From Emydura subglobosa (taxonomy: Eukaryota > Chordata > Testudines > Chelidae), in assembly GCA_007922225.1 (NCBI GenBank), contig ML679956.1, positions 21,330,689 through 21,394,688 of the forward strand: 64,000 nt of DNA, read 5' to 3'. Below, one piece after another: positions 54,791 through 64,000 of the stretch. A program made the translations under genes and the position numbers. Every line of letters starts with the position of its first letter. Within the stretch, counting starts at the first letter, position 1. The notes beneath the pieces are model-generated. The model ran no database searches. It saw only the letters and a program-made list of their open reading frames with translations, and was not told the origin of the DNA.

Positions 54791-57630
54791 CTAATGTGCT
54801 GAACAGAAGAAAACCCGAGGGAGAAAAAAAAAATCCTTTACCCCAACAATTCACCATCTAACAACAGCACCTTATGAAACGTTCAGAATAGCAACATCAT
54901 TACCGCCTTTCACCCTACATACCAGGGGTGAAAAGAGAAGTCAGGTGGAGTTCTGTCTTCAATAGGCCAGGATTACATCCCAAGCTCTTGTCACCTCAAG
55001 AAACATGGAAACATGCCCAGAGATACGCAGAAGAGACTTTTAAACTATTACAAATTGTATTTTGTATTTTTATTTTGAAGGCAGAGTCTCATGGAAACCT
55101 CTTGGATGCTCATGCATTATTCATTTTCTTAAGCTATAAAAAAAATCTAAAACGGAATGTACAATAACATGCTGTTTGTTGCTTATGCCCATGTGAGGCA
55201 CAGAAACTCGGATCTCCTGCCAGACACTTACAAGCAGAACTGTTCCACTTCATGCTGATGACACTGCAGCATCAAACAGAACTAATCAAATTGCCCTGGG
55301 CCTTCCAAACAAATTGTTAAACTGCATTATCAGAAAACAGTCAACCAGTGCTGCCCATCCAATGTCTATACTGACAGCATGAACTGGAATGCCTCCAAAT
55401 ATATTTTTATAAAAGCTATACATAGATTATAATAATATCTGCAGATTTGCTTCAGCAAGTCCAGTCATGTTACATCACTGTCCTTTAAATAAATGACAAC
55501 AGACTGCTGTCACAATACTAAGAGGTTTATATAGTAAAATCTTCCCTATTAAAGGTATGATATCTTGAACTAAATTTTACATATGTTGAGTGACAAAAGT
55601 TCCTGATTATTTAGAAGCAGATCAGATGCTAATCTTGTTCTATTACTTACTCTAAAATTTCAGAATGGTAAACAAACAAACACCTCTTAGAACAAAACCA
55701 AAATCCATCAGGATCCTCATCTAGGTTCTTTCCTCCTTTCTAGTGTTACTAAGTATTTTTTTAAACACAAATCTCTTTTATATAACACGATTGAATACCA
55801 TGAGAACAATTGTTGCCATTACTCACCCCTTTTGTACACTAATTACCTCCTGTAGAAACCTGATCAGCTGTTTCTTGAGTTTGACATCCCTTCTTGTAGG
55901 TGCCTGTCCTTCATTGCCACATTTCCTGCTCTGCCCCACATTTCTGCTCATCAAAGTATCCACCTGACTCTCAACTTCAAGAAGCTTCAACTAATATTTA
56001 TCTCTTCCTCTCCACTCATTTAAAAAAAAAAAAATAGGAATGAAGAAATTAATAATTACTCTTTTGGGGTGCGATTTGCAAAAGTGCTGAATGTTGCCTT
56101 AATTTTCCTTCCATTGAAGTCAAATGCAAAACTCCCATTGACTACAATGAAAGCAGAGTTAAGCCAGTGATGAGTGCTTTTGAATATCCTAGTCTTTTTG
56201 CTTTAAAAAGATGCACTTTCAGGATCACTTTGCCCTAGGCTGCATCATCCTCATGGCTAGTAAGGTCTTGCCTCTAGTTTCTTCAGAGAACAGTCTGGTG
56301 GAGCCAATCCCATTTTCCCCTTAAATAGCATTTTCAGTTGGTGACCTGTCACATCTCTTTCCACCACTCACTAAAGTGATATCTTCTGGGTAAGAATGAG
56401 TGGTCCTACACGCCAAACGGCATTTCCTGGCATCCACTGCATATTCCACTGCATCCACTGCATTCCCATAAGAACCACTAATCTCCAGAGGAATAAGTGT
56501 TTATTGTCCTCAAGTGATTATTTTGTAATCCCGACTTTCCATTTAGAGGAATAGACAAAGATCTGGCTGGGCAGGTGTCCTTACTTCAAGTACTAATTTT
56601 GTCCACTCCCAGTTAAACTACTTAGAGTTTGTGGATCCTTTGGTCTGTTCTCTCTGGAAGCCTCTTTATAAAGTAAATTTATTTAGGTGACATAAACTGT
56701 ATCATGATTCAACAGGAGACAAAATGGTTGTATGCATAGTGATATAATAATTTCCTCTGTCTTCCACCTTGGCGCATGGGCTGAGAGAGATCCACCAAAG
56801 AGGGTCACCTCCATATACATACAGAGAGAGGACATTCTGAGCATTAATTTATACTAGCTTTCCTCAGGCCAAACAGCCACTGAATTCAATGAGTGTTTTG
56901 CCTGAACAAGGACACTAAAAACCAAATAAGGACTCCAGGATTTAGCTCTTATATCTGAATAAACTTTAGCTGGAATACTTGGTTTATATACAGTATATAG
57001 TTGCTAGTGTATCCATATTTTTTTCCCATTTTCACCATATTTTTCTGTGTGCATTTTGCGAATGTTTAGAAAAAAAAACACACAGCACCAACAAGAGCCA
57101 GGCATGCTGTGGGCCAGTGCTATACAAGCTTTTCCAGACAACTGTGCTGGTACACCTCAGTTCTGACATCCAATACCTCGGTTATCCCATCACTGGACAT
57201 CTCTTTAGCAGAGCTTGCCAACGGGTGTATGATATTTTCATTATATAACTAAATTTGGGATACTAAGAGCAATGCTCCATTAGCAGCCCATTCTGTATAG
57301 ATTGACAGAATTGAAGTGCATGTTAGTCTGTTTTTAATTTAGGCACAATGGAAATTGAAGCAATAAAAAAAAAGTCAGAGAGAGAGACATTTGGGAGGAT
57401 AGCAGCCTATGGTTAGTAGAATGATACCCTTTCAATAGGTTTTTGCCTCTTGAGATATAAAAGAAAGATTTATATTAACAGCCTACAAATATATCTTGAG
57501 CAGAGCAAGGATCTATTTTATGAGGCATATGATAACTGCCACCGCTATTGATAAGTTAAAAGAAAAAAACCTGTGCTTTTACATAGCATTTTTAGTCGAA
57601 AATATACATGATGTTGGATTCAGAAAGTTA
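54791..57630. other. Unassigned AT-rich sequence
   Basis: No gene recognised; no clear repeat seen. Confidence 0.5.
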
Positions 57631-57925
57631 GGCCATGTCTATACTGACGGCAGTAAATTCGCCGCCGCCAGATCGATCTTTCTGGATCGATTCAGCGGTC
57701 AGTATAGACCCGCTCAATCGATCAGGAAGTCGACTGAGTAAAACCACCTCCTCAAGAAGCTTAGCACTGCGTCGATGGGAACGCTGTTCACGTCGGCACA
57801 GCACAATGTAGACAGCATGCAGAAGGGAAGCAGAGCAGTCGATGTGAGTTACGTAAACTACTCTGCATAGTTTGCATAACTCCCATCGACTGCCGCCAAA
57901 TCACGAGGTAAGCGTAGACCAGGGC
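57631..57925. mobile_element. Harbinger-type MITE, 295 bp, TTA duplication
   Basis: Flanked by TTA (57628-57630 and 57926-57928). The left end is GGCCATGTCTATACT; the reverse complement of the right end is GCCCTGGTCTACGCT (10 of 15 identical). It is unusually rich in preserved CpG (CGCCGCCGCC, GATCGATC, GTCGATG), unlike its surroundings. Non-coding. Confidence 0.82.
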
Positions 57926-60900
57926 TTAGTCTAAAATGCCAACTCTTTCTTCATTTCCACTATTTCAATTTCTGCTATGTTTTTATAACAGAAAGATATG
58001 GGGGATTATTAGGATGTGGATACCAACAGAAACTGAAACGGAAATGTTGCAATATACAAGCCTTGTTTTAAAATGCAGTTCTATTATGATGTTAGCCCTA
58101 ATCCTGGATCCTGATCTGTATAGGCTGATACAACCAGAGTCCCATAGAAGTCAGTGAGATTCCTCAGGAAGGCCTGGTATTCATATTAGTATCTAAATCT
58201 TCACTATGTCTATCTATTGAGACACAAAAATAATAATGAATAGAATACAGTCTCTCAGGAAGTGGCAAGGTCAATTATTTCCTATTACAAAGGAAGTTTG
58301 GCCCAAAATTAAACAGTGGCCTTACCATTTGATACACATCTCCAGATATGAAGTATGGGCGATCCACAGCAATATAAAGAACATAACTCTCCCTTCTCTC
58401 TCAGATAATACACAATATATAACAAATAAAACATTACATGAGAAAACTTACAAAAATCCTCAGTTCACTAGAAGTTATAATGAAATAGAGTTGTCTTGGC
58501 AAATAGTAAATCAGTAACGCTGTACAGTTATTGACCCATAGCTGTATAGATAAATCTCATTATTTAATTCCCATACAAAATTTTCTGCAATCTGACTTGC
58601 ATAATTAACATACAGTTATTTCTCCATTTGTCAACCTTCTGTTTAAACAGTTCAGTTATCTTGTCCAGGAACAGCAACAATACCACATGGCATAGTCAAC
58701 CAATTAAAAATAACAAATAACAAGCAGCGAATAGCCACACAGAACAGTTCACAAGCAACCAGTGATTTGTTTACCATTTTGGACTATTTAATGAGTACTT
58801 ATAAATAATAAGTAGATTCATATATATTAGGTTTAGTTTGCAAACACTTAGGAAGCAGGAAAAAATGGCTGAATTTGCAACTAATATAATTCTCAGTAAA
58901 TAATTCAGTACAGGTCTAATATACAGTAAGTAACAATATGTTACCAACATTATTTCAGAATAGTCAAACAAAAAATAATCCCAAAAAGTCTCCTGTACTC
59001 ATAGCAACAATTCTCTTATGACAACATCACAGAAAAGGTTGTAATTAATGCAAAAAAAATAAAGCGGACAATCTATTAACATAATCTGAATACAAATCTT
59101 CTACAGTTAAATGCAGACACTAAGTGCTAGTATAATACTTTATTAATTAACAAAGTATTTATCCACTGGGAAATGAGGATAAAAGTCTGTACACTTTGTC
59201 AGACTACAGGAAAATGTGTTAGCTCTTCATAAGAAATGCATAAAACTCAAACAAAAGAATGATTATCTTTTTAAACCAATTACATTTAATCTCAGAAGAA
59301 AGAATAAATACATCAGCTCTTCCATGTTCTCTGATAAGCCACCAAAATACTCAGAAGATCACAATTTCTTTATGGATTTCAATGCTGCCATCAAGCTATG
59401 GTACTTGAACTACTGAAGGATTAAAATACCACATACAAATTTAAATTATAGGATTTTTTTTTCTTTTGACAAGGGCAAATATTTCTTTTGTTAACCAAAA
59501 TACTTGAAACGAAGCCCTTTTCTAGACAGCTAGTTTGGAAAGCACAATGCTTTCTTTAACACTGAGGGACCATGCTACAGAGTCATCCCAGCTATGCCCA
59601 CTTTCCTTCACATGCGTACCCTCTGCTATAGCAGCTATATACAGTCCGGGATGCTCCCACATGGGAGGATTCTTCCATCAGCTAGTTAAGCCAACATTAT
59701 GGCTGCTTGGCATTGCCAAAGTAGCTCAGTCCCCTCATTGAAGTCTGAAGATCTGGCCCTGCATATTTAAATCCTACTAAGATTGTATTTTTTAAAAAAT
59801 GCATATAAAATCTACTTGATCATAGGTTATTTCTTACAGTTTTCTGTGGGGGGGAGAGGGGAGGCTCAACTCCCACAAACCCTAACTGAAAATATATTAT
59901 ATTTAATAAAGGCAGGTTAGAAAAAGAGCATGGGGCCAGATACTCAGCTGATGTAAATCATAATACTTCCAAGGGATACGGAAGTCAATGGAGCTATGTA
60001 CAATTACACCTGCTGAGGTGTATTTAATTATTTAAAGGTGGCCATTTAAATGGTCATATTTTCTAATATGACTGATTTTTTTAATCAGTTTCATATTGCT
60101 TAACATTTCTTTTTGTAATGCAGCTTTTTATAAGCAAAATGTCACATAACAGAGTATTGGCCTGTTAGATCTTACATTATTCATTTTGGACCAGATACAA
60201 AGCCCATTAAAGTCAAAGGGAGTCTTTCTGCCACCTTCAACAGGCTTTGTACCAGCTCCAAAATGATAATTCACCCTGCTGAGGCCTCTTTGTACTACCC
60301 CCCGGCAAACCCAGAACTGGGGAGGTACAAGTCACTTCCCCTCAGTCCTTGCACAAAGCTCTGCAGTAGCACAAGGATGAATTTGGCCATGGGATGAAAT
60401 TTACTCCTGTGCAGATGGTTAGTACAAGGCTGATGCACCACTTAAGTCCCAGTGAAGCCCTCAAAATAAATTTCACCTCTGCTACATACCATGTGCCTGT
60501 ATGAGGTATTCCGCCGATAAGAAAGAGGGAAAATATATCAATTATATTCATGCTGCTTCGGTAGTGTTACATTCTAAACATCATAAGTAGGTCTAAAACT
60601 GTAGGAAAATGGTACTGTTTATAAAACTGCTGCATCCAGACTATTTTCATTCCAGCATCAAATAGTGTCACTATACAACTACTACAAGAAATGTCACTCT
60701 CTCTCATTTTTTTTTAAATGAACTCCATATATTTTAAAATATATATGAGTGTTGCATACTTGCATAGCTGTGCCCTTTGGGCCTGAAGTGCACATTGATG
60801 TCAATGGGCAGATTCCCATTGACTTCAGCGGCTCTGGATCAGGCTTTTTTGGCATGTTGCTTCACATGCACTAGCACAATAAAGCAGTGCCTCAGGAGTT

Positions 60901-62611
60901 CTGTGGACAAAAAGGATTCTGATGACTGCTTCTTTTTCTGTCAGCAAGGATAGGAATGACAAAAATGCAGAACTGACATGTTTCTGCCAGAGGTTTGAGA
61001 GAGATTTGTGCGGTGTTGAATAAAGGTTGTTCAATACTGGAGTGAGATTTGGATTTTGTTTCTCTTGTTTTGCTCTTTCCTCTACTCTTTTCTTCCTCTC
61101 CATTTCTAAATGGACCCTCTTTTCTCCAGTCACCACCAGCAGTGGTTAGGTGTGTTATACATCTGCATACCAACCACTAGCCCACATGGTCTCCCTTCTT
61201 GCTAATTCACGGGGGTGCAATGTGAAGTCCCGAGACAAGTTGCATCATGGCACCTTGTGATTAATATAGTATGAACCTTGAAGTGTTAGGTTTACAGTAG
61301 TGGTCTCAAACTGAACCTTGAGGACCAGATTACTATAGACCCACAGCTCTGCTCACTTGGAGAGATCAAGTTTGGCCCTTACCCTTCTCCGCTCAGCATC
61401 CCCTATCTAGGGACCTCTAGCTACTATGCTACATATCTGGGGGCACTCCCATACCTTGTGATTTAATAAAGAGATGTTGCAAAAGGGAGAAGAAGGTTTT
61501 GCCATATCCAGCTTCTCTTTAGGAAGATCAGGCCACTCCCTGGCTCCCTGAGAATCCCCTAGGATTTATGGGGGAATAGCCCTGCCTGACAGTCCCATTT
61601 GTTCTGTGAGAGAGCATAAAAAAGAGCGCCAAGACAGTGCAACAATCAGGCTTTATTCCTTCCTCCACACATACTGTTCTCTCTCATCAAGCACTTCCTG
61701 AGATTAGAGTATTCTAAGTTCCTACACATAATGATACTAGAGCTCTCCCATTCCTATGTCATATGTATTTCAGATCACAAAATTAAAGATGAATACCACA
61801 TCTTAACATTCTATTATATTTACTTAATATTCTATTGAACTATTAGCTATTAAAACTCCATAAAACTATTATCGTAACACCACTGGAAAAGCATCCCCCA
61901 AAACCCAAGGAGAAGCCACTGTGGACAGGAGATAGTGAGAAAGGGAGAAAGCCATTGGGTCTCTCAAAGAAGACAGTCGTAAGTAAGAAACTCTTTGTTT
62001 TATTGCAGGAGTAGGAGCAATTGTTGAGACAGAGAGAGAGGTCCCCACATCTAGCTAGTTAACCTTCCTTCCTAAAGGGAAGGCATTCTAGGAGTGGTGA
62101 TTAATGGATTTTCTTGTTGTGTCAACTTTCTTGGACCAGGTTCATAAAACATTTCAAATGTTTCAAGGTCAGTCTCAGTTTCCACAGGTCCAAGATTCAG
62201 TATGAACATTTCACCCAGGTCTACTCGTGATATACCAGAGACATCAGAGCAGATTGTCTGCTGCATGTAAGTGCAGCACACAACTAAGGCAGGGTGCTAT
62301 CTCCTGCTATGAGCACCTAAGTGTTACTGAAAATGATTCTCTGAGCGATGGAGATGATGGAAGATTGACTGGAAAGTAGATACCAGCGCCTCTAGTTTAT
62401 CAGAATGGGTTTGTTGGAGGCTCTTGAAGAAACCATGATACAAGAACTGTCTGTGAGTCTGCAGGTGCTAAGCTGAAGAATGTGAAAGTTCTTTCCAGGC
62501 CCATAGTAAAACACAAAAATTGAGCTATATGAAATAACCTAGTTATCTTACTCCATTTCCTAGTCAATGGGTGCTAACAGACATAAAGGCCATCGCCACA
62601 ATTGGCACTAA
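57926..62611. other. Unassigned AT-rich sequence
   Basis: No gene recognised. The frame 58236-58517 has 93 codons but no family likeness. Palindromic fossils lie at 60181-60266 and 60779-60846, and a third possible one at about 59934-60025. Confidence 0.5.
60181..60266. repeat. Palindromic MITE fossil
   Basis: The outer 24 bases on each side are inverted repeats with 21 of 24 matches (TCATTTTGGA...TACAAAGCC at the left; GGCTTTGTACC...TCCAAAATGA at the right). The clearest of this class in the window. Confidence 0.6.
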
Positions 62612-62905
62612 GGGTCTGTCTACACTGCAGTTAGACACTCACAGCTGCCTGGGCCAGCTGACTTGGGCTGGCATGGCTCGGGCCGCAGAGTGATTTCATT
62701 GTAGTGTACACACTTCCAGACTTGGGCTGTAGCCCGAGCTCTGGGACCTTCCCACCTTGCAGGATTCTAGAGACTGGGGTCCAGCCCGAGCTCAGAAGTC
62801 TACACTGCAATGACACAGCCCCCCTGGTCCAAGCCTGAGTCCGATAGGCCTGAATCAGCTGGCACGGGCCAGTCATGGGTTTTTAATTGCCATGTAGACA
62901 GACCC
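62612..62905. mobile_element. Harbinger-type MITE, 294 bp, TAA duplication
   Basis: Flanked by TAA on both sides (62609-62611, 62906-62908). Perfect 13 bp inverted ends GGGTCTGTCTACA and TGTAGACAGACCC. The interior has repeated TTGGGCTGTAGCCCGAG and AGCCCGAGCTC words. Non-coding. Confidence 0.88.
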
Positions 62906-63739
62906 TAATTACTCTTGTTAACACAGAGACCAAGGACTGAATGCCTATGGAGCCAAAACTATTCCCTCAGCACCAGACGTGGGCAATGTGCTGATGATTT
63001 CAGTGCTTTTGCTGTACCAGGACTCTAGGATGGTCAACTAAAAACTTTAAACAAACTAAATGCATATGACAAATAAAAAAATAAATAAAAACCTGACTCC
63101 CACTGAAAGCAGATCAGAGAGCCCATTATAATATGATTTTCCTCAGTCCAGGATTGGAATCCTATCTTTCTAGACATGAAAAAAGAAATGCAGATTTTGC
63201 ATTTGAAACACAGTTTATAATGTGTCTCAGGCCACAAAGCCCAAATATGCAAATGAAATGCTTTAAAAAGGAAATTTGACCACTTGGGAGTAGAAGCAGG
63301 AGTGCTGTGTTCAGCTAAAGTTTGCCTGGTTTTGGATTCAGTAAATTATGTTTCAATGGAAGACCTGAGTGACGCAAGAGACTCCTGAAAGACAAATGTC
63401 TACCTTAAATGCAGAGACAGAAATAGATGAATTAGGAAAAACATTGAGAGAAGATATTGAAGTGGCTTCTCTTTTGCCCCAGGAATTTGAATAAACTCTT
63501 TTCTCCTTGCTTTTTGCCTGCTCTCATTTATATGGATAACAAGAATATCCAGAGCTGTTATATTTAATTATAAAAATTTTGGAAGTGATGTTAGACCTCA
63601 TCCCTTCAGGGCTTAAACTAATCTGTAACTCTAAGAGATAAATTAAGATCTAATGTGGACAGCAGATTATCCCACATTTGTCTATATGAATAATGGATTT
63701 TTGGATTGCTGGCAATACCGGGGGGGAAATCATTTCAAA
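62906..63739. other. Unassigned sequence
   Basis: No gene recognised. Confidence 0.45.
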
Positions 63740-64000
63740 TCACCCTGGAAACAAGATTTTTAGAAAATTTTGGTGAATCAAAAAAATGTATATATTTCAG
63801 AGTGAACCAAATGTTTGGTTTGACCTGAAACTAAATGTTTCATTTAGACTTAAAGCTTTTTTTAAGGTTTTTAAATTTAAAAAAAACAAAAACAAAACCT
63901 TAAAGGAAATTTTCAAATGAAACATCATCTTGAATGAAAAAATCAAAACATTTTGACAGAAATTTCTAAAATGTTTCAATCAGTGTAAATCGGCATGTTT
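63740..64000. repeat. A/T-rich interspersed repeat, cut by window end
   Basis: AAATGTTTGGTTTGACC, AAACTAAATGTTTCATTTAG, AAAGGAAATTTTCAAATG. The same family as 53966-54330. It continues beyond the window. Confidence 0.5.

Noticed and set aside
58236..58517. 93-codon open frame on +
   Set aside because: No homology I recognise, AT-rich codons, no flanking splice or promoter context; length is expected by chance in 64 kb.
1..64000. CRISPR arrays, bacterial operons, rRNA or intact tRNA genes
   Set aside because: No regularly spaced direct repeats, no ribosomal words, and no complete tRNA cloverleaf. The repeat content is vertebrate.

Overview
The window looks like gene-poor nuclear DNA of a large-genomed reptile, most probably a turtle (crocodilian second choice). 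This rests on the repeat content: several CR1 LINE copies with the (ATTCTATG)-type 3' end, a two-gene PIF/Harbinger element, Harbinger MITEs opening with versions of GTCTACACT, an inverted Penelope-like element, and LTR types I recognise from reptile assemblies. I found no exon of a host gene. Every recognisable protein-coding stretch is a decayed transposon gene. A run of 100 N (22529-22628) marks an assembly gap.

Layout. 1-12.9 kb: AT-rich sequence with one truncated CR1 (6229-6899), small palindromic MITE fossils and a short MITE (11796-11914). 12.9-14.2 kb: a repeat containing a tRNA-like SINE head, apparently split by a GC-rich hAT-like element (13321-14014). 14674-19476: a 4.8 kb Harbinger element with a SANT/Myb-like gene on + and a HARBI1-like transposase on -, both broken. 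20.98-25.1 kb: a MITE, the gap, a MIR-like SINE and LTR-derived repeats. 25.2-26.5 kb: old CR1. 28149-28998: solo LTR. 29.3-31.15 kb: a decayed non-CR1 LINE. 33.3-36.35 kb: a CR1 interrupted by a 1.73 kb RTE-type LINE with a clean 13 bp target duplication. 37.3-38.9 kb: a Penelope-like element in inverted arrangement with GIY-YIG coding remnants and hammerhead-like cores. 39-45 kb: dinucleotide repeats, CR1, Penelope and L2 remnants. 45.4-47.6 kb: a CR1 interrupted by a 1.14 kb solo LTR. 48.4-49.8 kb: the best preserved CR1. 51296-52384: a third solo LTR. 52.6-54.8 kb: LINE tails and a G-rich minisatellite. 57.6 and 62.6 kb: two Harbinger MITEs of about 295 bp with TTA/TAA duplications.

The useful content is the layered insertion record: RTE into CR1, LTR into CR1, hAT-like element into a SINE-containing repeat. 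The most unusual observations are (1) hammerhead-like RNA cores shared by two Penelope-type repeats with different stem sequences, (2) two solo LTRs of one family sharing a 9-4-9 palindrome and a coding-like stretch whose few differences are mostly synonymous, and (3) an RTE insertion still open over about 570 codons apart from one stop, ending 7 nt before its target duplication. No complete functional system is visible.
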